In this document: positions 8,181 through 16,596 of the stretch, one piece after another
Numbering within the stretch: position 1 is the stretch's first letter
How the letters are laid out: the number at the start of each line of letters is the position of its first letter
NCBI GenBank assembly: GCA_964249405.1
Contig: CAXUBX010000034.1
Coordinates: forward strand, 1-32,490
Source: CAXTPV01 sp964249405
GTDB lineage: Bacteria; Pseudomonadota; Alphaproteobacteria; Acetobacterales; Acetobacteraceae
Direction of reading: 5' to 3'
DNA length: 32,490 bases
Notes under the pieces: generated by a model
What the model was told of the DNA's origin: nothing
Databases searched by the model: none
What the model saw: the letters and a program-made list of their open reading frames with translations, nothing else
Made by a program: the position numbers and the translations under genes

Positions 8181-10622
8181 ATGGATCAGGCGTTGATCGA
8201 GCGCGACACGGGTGATCGGTCGACCGTGGACGAGGCGGGACGGCTCGAGTTCGAGGTCGGCGGCATGAACTGCGCCGCCTGCGTGCGCAGGGTCGAGCGG
8301 GCGGTGGCCGGGGTTCCCGGCGTCGATCACGTCGTGGTCAATCTGGCGACCGGGCGTGCCTCGGTCTCCCGCGGACACGGATTGCAGGCGGCGGCCATCG
8401 CCGAGGCGTTGCGCGCGGCCGGCTACACGGCCGCCGAGGACGTGGTCGAGCTCGCGATTGCCGGCATGACCTGCGCGTCCTGCGCGGGCCGGGTCGAGCG
8501 GGCGTTGTCGTCGGTGCCGGGCGTGATCGCCGTCGAGGTGAACCTTGCATCGGAGCGGGCCCGGGTACGCGCCCTGGCCGGCACCGCGGGCCCCGCGGCA
8601 CTCGCGGCATCGGTGCGCCGGGCGGGCTACGCCGTCGTCGAGACGGCCGGTGCCGACGACAGCCGGGCCGCGGCGGGGGAAACAAGGGCGCGGGCGGCGC
8701 GCCGGGACGCGACATCCGCGGCGCTCGCGTGCGCTCTCGCGCTCCCCCTCGTGACGCCGATGCTGCTGCGGCCTGCAGGCGTGCACGTCGAGCTGCCCGG
8801 CCCGGCGCAGTTCGCGCTTGCCTCGGTCGTGCAGCTCGTCTTCGGGGCGCGTTTCTACCGTGGCGCCTGGAAGGCGTTGCGGGCCGGGACCGGCAACATG
8901 GACACGCTGGTCGCCCTCGGGACCAGCGCCGCCTTCGGGCTGAGCCTTTGGAGCCTGGCGAGCGGACGGGGCGGCCCGCTCTACTTCGAGGCGTCCGCCG
9001 TCGTGATCGCCCTCGTGCGCCTCGGCAAGTGGCTGGAAGGCCGGGCCCGGCGGGAGGCCGGGGCGGCGATCCGCGCGATCGAGGATCTGCGGCCGGAGCG
9101 CGCCCGCGTGCGCCGCGACGGCGCCGAGCGCGACATCCCGGCAGCCGGGCTCGTGGCCGGCGACCTGCTGGTGATCCGTCCCGGCGAGCGGATCGCCGCC
9201 GACGGCGTGGTGCGGGAGGGCGTGGGCAGCGCCGACGAAAGCCTGCTGACCGGCGAGAGCCTGTCGGTCCCGAAGGAGCCGGGCAGCCGCGTCACCGGCG
9301 GCTCGCTGAACGGCGAGGCGCTGCTGGTGGCGGCGGTCACCGCGGTCGGCGCCGAAACGCGGCTCGGACGCATGGTGCGGCTGGTCGAGGATGCGCAGGC
9401 CGCCAAGCCTCCCGTGCAGCGCCTGGTGGACCGGATCAGCGCCGTGTTCGTCCCGGTGGTGATGGCGATCGCCGCCACCACGTTCGTCGGCTGGTGGGCG
9501 GCGGGCGCCGGGGTCGAGCCCGCTCTGGTCGATGCGGTGGCGGTCCTGGTGATCGCCTGCCCGTGCGCACTGGGATTGGCGACGCCGGCGGCGATCATGG
9601 TGGGCACCGGCATCGCGGCGAGGCACGGCATCCTGATCCGGGACGCCGCGGCGCTCGAACGGTCGCGCGCGATCCGCACCGTGGTGTTCGACAAGACCGG
9701 CACGCTGACCGAGGGAATGCCGGAGCTGGTGGCGCTGTGTCCGGCGTCCGGCCTCGACGCCGACGGCGTGCTCGGCCTCGCGGCCGCCTTGCAGGCCGGC
9801 AGCGAGCATCCGCTCGCCCGCGCCGTCGCCGCTCGTGCGGCAACGATGGAGGTCCCGCCAGCGACCGGTATTCGCGCGCTCCCGGGACGGGGTCTGGAAG
9901 GCGAGGTGAACGGACGCCGCCTGCTGCTCGGCAGCGCAAGGCTCATGGAGGAAGCAGGGATCGACCTGGTGCCGCTCCGCGCGAAGGCGGCCGCGCTCGG
10001 GACGGAAGGGCGCGCCGTCTCCTACCTCGCCGAGCACGGCCGGCTTCTTGGTCTGCTGGCGTTCGGCGACGCGCTCAGGCCCGGGGCCGTGACGGCGGTG
10101 GCGCGACTGCGCGCGGCTGGTCTCAGGGTCGTGCTGCTGACCGGCGACAACCGGGGTGCCGCCGAGACGGCCGCCCGTCTTCTCGGGATCGAGGAGGTGA
10201 GGGCGGAGGCGCTGCCGGAGGACAAGGCGGCCCTCGTGGCCGGCCTGCGGTCCGACGGTGCGGTCGCGATGGTCGGCGACGGCGTGAACGACGCCGCCGC
10301 GCTGGCCGCTGCCGATCTCGGTCTGGCGATGGCGACCGGCACCGACGTGGCTGCGGCGGCGGCCGGGATCACCCTGATGCGGGGCGATCCGATGCTGGTG
10401 CCGGCGGCGCTCGACATCTCGCGGCGCACCGACGGCCGCATCCGCCAGGGCCTGTTCTGGGCCTTCGCCTACAATCTGGTGGGCATCCCGCTCGCCGCGT
10501 CGGGCCTGCTGAGCCCGGTCTTCGCCGGGGCCGCCATGGCGTTCTCGAGCGCGAGCGTGGTCGGCAACGCCCTGCTGCTGCGACGCTGGCGCCCGCCGTC
10601 GCGGCACCGGGAAGAGGCATGA
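8181..10622 (+). CDS. copA: copper-exporting P1B-type ATPase
   Basis: The 813-residue membrane pump exports Cu(I) from the cytoplasm using ATP. Two N-terminal heavy-metal-associated domains carry MNCAAC (C31, C34) and MTCASC (C98, C101). Eight predicted membrane helices follow, with TGES at 357-360 (actuator), CPC at 460-462 (Cu(I) transport site), DKTGT with the phosphorylated D504, the SEHPLA nucleotide motif at about 541 and GDGVND at 699-704. The CPC motif and the twin HMA domains mark it as a Cu(I) exporter rather than a Zn/Cd exporter. The ATG at 8181 has GGAG eight bases upstream and lies just after the metal-responsive promoter, which excludes an upstream in-frame start at 8022. The stop overlaps the next start (ATGA), coupling it to the regulator. 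Confidence 0.95.
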   Translation: MDQALIERDTGDRSTVDEAGRLEFEVGGMNCAACVRRVERAVAGVPGVDHVVVNLATGRASVSRGHGLQAAAIAEALRAAGYTAAEDVVELAIAGMTCASCAGRVERALSSVPGVIAVEVNLASERARVRALAGTAGPAALAASVRRAGYAVVETAGADDSRAAAGETRARAARRDATSAALACALALPLVTPMLLRPAGVHVELPGPAQFALASVVQLVFGARFYRGAWKALRAGTGNMDTLVALGTSAAFGLSLWSLASGRGGPLYFEASAVVIALVRLGKWLEGRARREAGAAIRAIEDLRPERARVRRDGAERDIPAAGLVAGDLLVIRPGERIAADGVVREGVGSADESLLTGESLSVPKEPGSRVTGGSLNGEALLVAAVTAVGAETRLGRMVRLVEDAQAAKPPVQRLVDRISAVFVPVVMAIAATTFVGWWAAGAGVEPALVDAVAVLVIACPCALGLATPAAIMVGTGIAARHGILIRDAAALERSRAIRTVVFDKTGTLTEGMPELVALCPASGLDADGVLGLAAALQAGSEHPLARAVAARAATMEVPPATGIRALPGRGLEGEVNGRRLLLGSARLMEEAGIDLVPLRAKAAALGTEGRAVSYLAEHGRLLGLLAFGDALRPGAVTAVARLRAAGLRVVLLTGDNRGAAETAARLLGIEEVRAEALPEDKAALVAGLRSDGAVAMVGDGVNDAAALAAADLGLAMATGTDVAAAAAGITLMRGDPMLVPAALDISRRTDGRIRQGLFWAFAYNLVGIPLAASGLLSPVFAGAAMAFSSASVVGNALLLRRWRPPSRHREEA

Positions 10623-11041
10623 ACATCGGCAAGGCCTCGGAGGCGAGCGGCGTCTCGGCCAAGATGATCCGCTACTACGAGAGTGTCGGTCTGCTCCCGG
10701 AGGTCGAGCGCAACCACGCGGGCTATCGTCGCTACCGGGAGGCGGAGATCCACACGCTGCGCTTCCTGCGTCGCGCCCGCGACCTCGGTTTCTCCATGGT
10801 CCAGATGCGTGATCTGCTGACGTTGTGGCGGGACACCGGCCGGTCGAGCGCCGACGTGAAACGGATGGCGATGGCGCACGTGGCGGCGCTCGACGCCAAG
10901 GCGGCTGCCATCCAGGCGATGAGCGCGACGCTGCGCGACCTCGCGGAGGCCTGCAACGGGGACCACCGGCCGGACTGCCCTATCATCGACGATCTGGCCC
11001 TGAAGCCGGTCGCCGCCGGGCGGCCGTCCTCGCCGTCTTGA
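10619..11041 (+). CDS. cueR: MerR-family copper-responsive regulator CueR
   Basis: This 140-residue activator has the MerR DNA-binding helix-turn-helix (NIGKASEASGVSAKMIRYYE, residues 2-21), the wing (AGYRRY), a long dimerisation helix and a C-terminal metal loop. The two metal cysteines fall at C112 and C120, the same numbers and spacing as in E. coli CueR. Position 77 is serine, the residue linked to monovalent-ion selectivity in CueR where Zn/Hg sensors have cysteine. It would bind Cu(I)/Ag(I) and untwist the 19-bp-spaced promoter upstream of copA. The start overlaps the copA stop by four bases, so it is made from the transcript it controls, giving positive autoregulation. Confidence 0.92.
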   Translation: MNIGKASEASGVSAKMIRYYESVGLLPEVERNHAGYRRYREAEIHTLRFLRRARDLGFSMVQMRDLLTLWRDTGRSSADVKRMAMAHVAALDAKAAAIQAMSATLRDLAEACNGDHRPDCPIIDDLALKPVAAGRPSSPS

Positions 11042-11074
11042 AACGTGGCGGCCCCGTCCACTCGATGCGGCGAT

Positions 11075-11091
11075 GAGGGGCGGGCGCCCTC
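11075..11091. terminator. possible hairpin between convergent cueR and hydrolase genes
   Basis: GAGGG (11075-11079) and CCCTC (11087-11091) can pair around a seven-base GC-rich loop in the 59-bp gap between converging genes. There is no T tract on either side, so an intrinsic terminator is only a possibility. Confidence 0.3.
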
Positions 11092-11100
11092 CGACCGGCC

Positions 11101-11817
11101 TCAGGCGAGGACCTCCTCGAACAGCGCCGTCATCGACGCCCAGGATCGCTCGTCGGCTTCCGGCGAGTAGCGGATCGCATCCGGCATGTTCCGCTTCGCG
11201 GCGTTCCGGTTCGTGAAGCTGTGGACGGTGTTGCCGTAGAGGTGCATCTGCCAGTCGACGGCCGCCTCGCGCATCTCGGTCTCGAAGGTGGCCCGCTGGT
11301 CGGCCGGGATCATCGGGTCGTCGGCGCCGATGCAGACGAGCACGCGGCCCTTGATCCGCTTGGCATCCTCCTTCGGGGCCGCGCTCCCGAGGCCGCTGTG
11401 GAAGCCGACCGTGGCGCGGATCTCCGCCCCGTCGCGGGCGAGCTCGAGCGCCATGGTGCCGCCGAAACAAAAGCCGATCGCGGCAATCCGCCCCGCCTCG
11501 ACTTCCGGTCGGGCGAGAAGGGCCTCGAGACCTCCTCTCGCTCGCGCGCGCGTCTTCGTCGGGTCCGCATACAGCGGCTTCAGCAGCCCCAGCGCGCGTT
11601 CGAGATCCTCCTCGAGATGCGCCTCCCCGTGCAGGTCGCAGGCCAGCGCCGCGTAGCCCATGCCCGCGAGACGCTCGGCGCGGCCGAGGGCGTGCTCGCT
11701 GAGGCCGAACGCCTCCGGGAACACCAGCACCCCCGGAACCTTCCCGGCCGTCGTCGGAAGGAACAGCCTGCTTCTCATCGCAAGTCCGTCCGCTTGGTAG
11801 GACAGTGTCTCAGGCAT
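11101..11817 (-). CDS. dienelactone hydrolase family protein
   Basis: The 238-residue alpha/beta-hydrolase matches the dienelactone hydrolase family. The nucleophile is C117 in GFCFGG, the acid is in GADDP (D166 or D167), the histidine is H199 in VHSF, and E36 sits in the PEAFG loop that positions the cysteine in known members. Family members open lactones or hydrolyse esters in the cytoplasm; this substrate is unknown. The start overlaps the end of the upstream 89-residue gene by eight bases, and that gene overlaps the formate dehydrogenase catalytic subunit, so all three are probably one leftward transcript. A direct role in formate metabolism is not evident. Confidence 0.85.
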   Translation of the reverse strand: MPETLSYQADGLAMRSRLFLPTTAGKVPGVLVFPEAFGLSEHALGRAERLAGMGYAALACDLHGEAHLEEDLERALGLLKPLYADPTKTRARARGGLEALLARPEVEAGRIAAIGFCFGGTMALELARDGAEIRATVGFHSGLGSAAPKEDAKRIKGRVLVCIGADDPMIPADQRATFETEMREAAVDWQMHLYGNTVHSFTNRNAAKRNMPDAIRYSPEADERSWASMTALFEEVLA

Positions 11818-12079
11818 TCGCGGGTTCTCCGGAGGGTGAAAAAGCGGCGTCTCGCGCCGCCGCGAGCGCGTCCCAGGGCGGCTCTCCGAGCGGGTGCTTG
11901 ACGCCCATCACGAGGCTGATCAGGACATTGAGCCCGCCGCGTCTCGAGGCGTCGGTCTCAGCGTCGCGTGCGGTCGCGAGGGCGTGGAGGGCTTCGGCGC
12001 AGCGGTGCGACGGGATGTCCGGCCTCGCCGCAAGCACCGCGTCGACCCTGTCGCGAAGTTCGGCGTCAGTCGGCGGCAT
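11810..12079 (-). CDS. hypothetical protein, 89 aa, downstream of formate dehydrogenase alpha subunit
   Basis: I do not recognise this family. The 89-residue frame begins 14 bases inside the formate dehydrogenase alpha-subunit end and finishes eight bases inside the dienelactone hydrolase start. Such tight overlaps on both sides, on the same strand, support a real co-translated gene. The protein is rich in alanine, arginine and aspartate, has one cysteine (in SHRCAEALH) and a short moderately hydrophobic stretch (GGLNVLISLVMGVKHPL). It does not look like FdsD, FdhD or FdhE. By position it could be a small accessory or assembly factor for the dehydrogenase, but this is speculation. Confidence 0.6.
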   Translation of the reverse strand: MPPTDAELRDRVDAVLAARPDIPSHRCAEALHALATARDAETDASRRGGLNVLISLVMGVKHPLGEPPWDALAAARDAAFSPSGEPANA

Positions 12080-15000
12080 CTCGCATCCCGGGCGGCACCT
12101 TCGGCGGCGGCAGGCGACCGGGGCGGAGCCCGCAGGTGATCGCCTTGGTGGAGTGGATCGAGGTGTTCGCGTCTCCGGTCATCGCGAACAGCACGTTCGC
12201 GATCGCGCCGGTGGCGAAGCCCTCCCGACCGAAAACCCAGGGCATGCCGAGCTGGTAGACGCGCCGCCCGTCGATCGTGAACGGTCGCAGGCGCTCGGTG
12301 ACGAGGGCGCGCACCTCGATCTCGCCCCGCTTCGTCGACAGCACCACCCAGTCGCGGTTGCCGATGGCGAACTCGTCCGCGAGCTCCGGCGGGATCTCGA
12401 CGAAGGCCTCCGGCTGCAGCTCGGCCGTATGGGGCGCCACCCGGCTCATCACGCCGCCGCAATGGAGCTCCGTGAGGCGGAAGGTGGTCAGCACGTGGGG
12501 ATAGGCCGGATCGCCCGGCTCGTGCAGCTCGTTGCCGGGCCGCTCCCATCGGTGCGCGGTCGGATTGCCCTGCGTCCGGTAGAGCGGGTTGGCGACCGGG
12601 CCCTCCAGCGGCTCGTAGTGCGTCGGCAGCGGACCGTCCTTCAGACCGGACGGCACGAACACCATTGCCTTGCCGTCGGCCTGCATGATGAACGGGTCGT
12701 CGCCGCCATGCGCATCCATGCCTTGCGGCTGGGTCGAGAAGTCGGGCCGGTAAGACGGCGGTCTGGTCGCGATGAAATCGGGAACATCGTCGCCGACCCA
12801 TCGTTGGTCGGTCCCGTCCCACCAGACGAGCTTCTTGCGCTCCGACCACGGCCTGCCGTCGACGTCGGCGGACGCGCGATTGTAGAGGATGCGCCGGTTG
12901 GACGGCCAGGCGAACGCCCAGCCGGCATGGTTGGTGTTCCCCTCGCCCGGCAGGTCGGGCCGCCGTGACCGCGCGAGGTTCCGGCCCGCCTCGGGATAGA
13001 TGCCGCAATACATCCAGCCGCCGCAGGCGGTGGTGCCGTCGTCGCGCAACTCCTGGTAGGACGCGATCTGCTTGCGGTCGGCGACGGTGTAGCCGTTGAT
13101 CTCGCGAAGCACCGCCTCGGCGTCCGGCTCCTGGTTGTCGCCCCGCTCGGGATACTCCCAGGTGAGCGCCTGGATCGCCCGGTCGCGCTCCTCGGTGCTG
13201 CCGGCGTAGAGCGCCTTCAGCCGCTTCCCGAGATGGTACATGAACCAGAGATCGGAGCGGCTGTCGCCGGGCGCCACCAGCACGGAGTCGTGCCACTGCA
13301 CGAGACGGTTGGTGTTGGTGACCGTGCCGTCCTTCTCGCCCGAGAGGGATGTCGGGAAGAAGAACACTTCGGTCTCGATGTCCTCGGGCCGAACCTCGCC
13401 CTTCTGGACCAGCCGGCCCTTCTCCCAGAAGTTCGCGGTCTCGGTCACCGCCATGTCGCGCACCACGAGGAACTGGAGCTGGCCGAGCCCTTTCTCGACG
13501 AGGTCGGCGTTCACCGCGCCCACGAGCGGGTTCTGGCCCATCATGAACCAGCCGCGCATCAGCCTGTCGGCCATCGCCAGCGTCATCACCTGCTGGGACA
13601 CGTCTCCGGTGAGCTTGGGCAGGAACTGGTAGCCCCACTCGTTGTCGGCGCGCGCGTTCTCGCCGTACCAGGCCTTGAGCAGGCTCACCGCGTATTTCGG
13701 GAAATTGTGCCACCAGCCGGTCGCCGGCGTCTCGGCGGCGACGTAGGCGTCGAATGTCGCGTGGTCCTTGAAGACGTTCGGCTGCGGCAAGTAGGTGGGC
13801 AGCATGTTGTAGAGCGTCGGGATGTCGGTGCTGCCCTGGATCGACGCGTGGCCGCGCAGCGCCAGGATGCCGCCGCCGGGACGGCCCATGTTGCCGAGCA
13901 GCATCTGCACGATCGACGCCGCGCGGATGATCTGCACGCCGACCGAGTGATGCGTCCAGCCGACCGCGTAGCAGATCGTGCCGGTCCGCTCGGGACCGGA
14001 GTTGTCGGCGAGGCTCCGGCAGACCCGGAGGAACGTCTCCTGCGGCGTCCCGCAGATCCGTTCCACCATCTCGGGCGTGTAGCGTTCGTAGTGCCGCTTC
14101 AGGATCTGGTAGACCGAGCGCGGGTCGCGGAGCGTCGGATCGGTCTTCGCCGGGCTCTTGGCCATCGACTGGTAGGCCTCGGCACCGCCCTCGGCGGTCG
14201 CGACGCGATGCTCGGCGATCGAGGAGGGGACGGTCTTGCCGACATACTGCCAGGACGCCTGGTCGTACACCCCGGTCGCCGGATCGTATCCCGAGAACAG
14301 CCCGTCGTGCGCCTCGGCGTCGACGTAGCCGTCCTCGATGATGTGCGCGATGTTCGTGTAGTTCATCGCGTAGTCGCGGAACCAGCGGTCCTCGGCGAGC
14401 AGCCATCGGATCACGCCGCCGAGGAAGGCGATGTCGGATCCGGAGCGGAGCGGCGCGTGCAGGTCGGCGAGCGCGCTCGACCGCGTGAAGCGGGGGTCGG
14501 CATGGATCACCGCGGCGCCGCGTTCCTTCGCCTGCAGGACGAAGCGGAACGCGATCGGATGGTTCTCCGCCATGTTCGAGCCCATGATCAGGACGCAGTC
14601 GGCATTCGCCACGTCCCAGACCGGCAGGGTCGCCGCACCACGTCCGAAGGAGGTCCCCAGACTGGGGACCGAGGAGGAGTGTCAGATCCTCGCCTGGTTC
14701 TCGACGTTCGACATCCCGAGGCCGCCGGAGAACAGCTTCTTGATGAGGTAGTTCTCCTCGTTGTCGAGCGTCGCGCCCCCGAGCGATCCGACCCCGAGCG
14801 TGTGATTGACGATCCGTCCGTCGGCGAGCCGTTCGACGAAGGTCTCGTCGCGCGCCTTCCTGGTGAGCTCGGCGACCCGGTCCATCGCCCAGTCGAGCGG
14901 CCGATCCTCCCAATGGCGCGAGCGCGGTGCCCGGTAGCGCACCGTGTTGATCCGGTCCGGGCTCATCAGCACGCCGAGCATGGAGGCGCCCTTCGGACAG

Positions 15001-15275
15001 AGCGTGCCCTGGTTGATCGGCGAGCGCGGGTCGCCCTCGATGTGGATCGGCTTGCCGTTCTTCGCATAGACGAGCTGCCCGCAGCCGACGGCGCAGAACG
15101 GGCAGACCGAGGTCCCGACCGTGTCGGCCTGCTCCAGTCGAGGGCGAAGATCGCGCGAGGTGGCACTCCTGGCCCCCCCGGCGTAGGGGCTCTCGCCGCG
15201 GAGCTGACGCGGCAGGGTCCAGTCGCGGAGGAAGGCCTTGGCGCGCGCGCCCACACCCTCGTGAAGCTTCCTCAT
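12066..15275 (-). CDS. fdnG-like: selenocysteine-containing formate dehydrogenase, alpha (catalytic) subunit
   Basis: This molybdo- or tungsto-enzyme oxidises formate to CO2. Two frames in the same phase (15275-14685 and 14681-12066) are joined by an in-frame TGA at 14682-14684, read as Sec198. It sits in NQARI-U-HSSS, where E. coli FdnG has NQARV-U-HGPT. The assembled protein has 1069 residues. Near the N-terminus are the 4Fe-4S cysteines C58, C61, C65 and C93; pterin-binding and C-terminal FDH/DMSO-reductase domains follow, ending with the SIHSTKAITCGLRPGRL segment. The ATG at 15275 has GGGAGG six bases upstream. Unlike FdnG/FdoG, no twin-arginine signal peptide is visible, so it probably stays in the cytoplasm. 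A hairpin right after the TGA fits a SECIS. selA, selB and selD lie in this window. The beta and gamma genes are divergent. Confidence 0.93.
14652..14684 (-). promoter_or_regulatory. bacterial SECIS element with its UGA (Sec) codon
   Basis: On the coding strand, UGA (14684-14682) is followed after 11 bases by a seven-base-pair stem, GGTCCCC (14670-14664) with GGGGACC (14658-14652), closing a five-base loop AGTCT. Counting the U of UGA as 1, the loop has G23 and U24, and U is at 17. These are the positions known to be important for SelB binding in E. coli fdhF, although here U17 can pair rather than bulge. The stem also encodes residues 202-208. Confidence 0.85.
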
Positions 15276-15443
15276 CCCGAACCTCCCGGACCGCTTCCGC
15301 TTAATTGCGCGTCGGGGGCGGAAGCCGCAACCGCGAGCGGGACGCTCCCCTTTCACAAGCACGAAACAAGGCCAACAATGGTGCGGACCGGAGGGAGCGC
15401 TCGGCTGATGTGGGGCAGACCGAAGCCGAGGGCCGGCACGACG

Positions 15444-15662
15444 ATGAGCGGAACGGTCGCGATCGTCCAGGAAGGCCGGCTCGGTCTCGTCGACGACGAC
15501 GGCGCGGGTCATCTGTTCATCCTGAGCCATTCGTCGCTTGCCGAGCCGCACCAGCTGGCCGAGCTGCAGCGGCGGCAGGCACGCGTGCGGATCCGCTATG
15601 CCAAGGCACCCGACGTCATCGGGTTCGTCGCGAAGTCGATCGCGGTCGAAGCCGCGTCCTGA
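15444..15662 (+). CDS. small protein of unknown function, 72 aa, first gene of the FDH beta-gamma operon
   Basis: I do not recognise a named family. The 72-residue protein begins SGTVAIVQEGRLGLVDDDG, then HLFILSHSSLAEPHQLAELQ, then RVRIRYAKAPDVIGFVAKSI. The alternating hydrophobic pattern suggests a small beta-barrel, OB- or SH3-like, with one short helix. There are no cysteines and no signal. Its stop is followed at 10 bases by the beta-subunit start, and the beta gene's GGAGGT ribosome site overlaps this stop, so the two are translationally linked. In-frame ATGs at 15408 and 15378 are alternative starts; the first has GGAGGGAG about ten bases upstream. Position suggests a role tied to formate dehydrogenase. 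Confidence 0.7.
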   Translation: MSGTVAIVQEGRLGLVDDDGAGHLFILSHSSLAEPHQLAELQRRQARVRIRYAKAPDVIGFVAKSIAVEAAS

Positions 15663-15672
15663 GGAGGTCCGG

Positions 15673-16596
15673 ATGGTCATGGACATGAACCCGCGCGTGC
15701 GGGAGCACGGCGAGAGCGAGTTCCACGGGCCGATCCCGAACGAGAGCGAGCTGACCGCCGGAGTGCTGATCGAGCCCGGCAAGTCGTACGGCTTCTTCAC
15801 CGACACCACGGTCTGCATCGGCTGCAAGGCCTGCGAGGTCGCGTGCAAGGAGTGGAACAACCTTCCGGCCGACCATGTCGGGCTCACCGGAGAGAGCTAC
15901 GACAACACCGGCGCGCTCTCGGCCAACACGTGGCGGCACGTCAGCTTCATCGAGCAGGGTGGCGCGACGGGCGTCCGCGGCAACGAGCAGGGCGCCTTCC
16001 AGAGCGCCTGGCTGATGATGAGCGACGTCTGCAAGCATTGCCACAATCCGCCCTGCATGGAGGCCTGCCCCACGGGCGCCCTGTTCAAGACCGAGTTCGA
16101 CACGGTCGTGGTGCAGCAGGACATCTGCAACGGTTGCGGCTACTGCATTCCGGCCTGTCCGTTCGGCGTCGTCGACCTCAACCAGATCGACGGCAAGGCG
16201 CACAAATGCACGCTCTGCTACGACCGCCTGAAAGGCGGTCTGGAGCCGGCCTGCGCCAAGTCCTGCCCGACCGACAGCATCCAGTTCGGCGAGGTCACGG
16301 TCCTGCAGGAGCGGGCCAGGCGGCGTGTCGCCTCCCTCCACGAGCAAGGACGCGGCGACGCCTACCTCTACGGCGTGCCTGACAGCCCGGGTGCGACCGG
16401 CGATCTCGGCCACCTCAACGCCTTCTTCCTGCTCACCGACCGGCCGGAAATCTACAACCTGCCTTCCGCACCCACCCGGGGCTCGCGTCGCGTCGCGCCG
16501 GCCTTCGCGGCCGGGCTCTCGACGATGGCCGGTCTCGCGATCGCCGCGGCCGGGATCCTGGCCCTCGGGGCCGGCCGCTCCGGAGCTCGACGCTGA
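15673..16596 (+). CDS. fdnH-like: formate dehydrogenase beta subunit, four 4Fe-4S ferredoxin-type
   Basis: The 307-residue electron-transfer subunit carries 16 cysteines in four clusters' worth of motifs: CIGCKACEVAC (48-58), CKHCHNPPCMEAC (120-132), CNGCGYCIPAC (152-162) and CTLCYDR followed by CAKSC (179-198). This is the FdnH/FdoH/HybA arrangement that carries electrons from the molybdopterin subunit to the membrane. A single hydrophobic helix near the C-terminus (about residues 275-300) would anchor it, as in FdnH. The ATG at 15673 has GGAGGT five bases upstream. The stop TGA shares one base with the ATG of the membrane subunit (TGATG). The catalytic partner is encoded on the other strand 169 bp before the preceding small gene. 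Confidence 0.93.
   Translation: MVMDMNPRVREHGESEFHGPIPNESELTAGVLIEPGKSYGFFTDTTVCIGCKACEVACKEWNNLPADHVGLTGESYDNTGALSANTWRHVSFIEQGGATGVRGNEQGAFQSAWLMMSDVCKHCHNPPCMEACPTGALFKTEFDTVVVQQDICNGCGYCIPACPFGVVDLNQIDGKAHKCTLCYDRLKGGLEPACAKSCPTDSIQFGEVTVLQERARRRVASLHEQGRGDAYLYGVPDSPGATGDLGHLNAFFLLTDRPEIYNLPSAPTRGSRRVAPAFAAGLSTMAGLAIAAAGILALGAGRSGARR

Noticed and set aside
14682..14684. In-frame stop splitting the formate dehydrogenase, as in a pseudogene
   Set aside because: The stop is TGA exactly at the conserved Sec/Cys active-site position, followed by a SECIS hairpin, and selA, selB and selD are in the same window.
13233..15662. 809-residue rightward frame antisense to the formate dehydrogenase
   Set aside because: Its sequence is low-complexity (R, H, V, D rich) as expected for antisense of GC-rich coding DNA. 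Only its last 72 codons (15444-15662) form a plausible gene.
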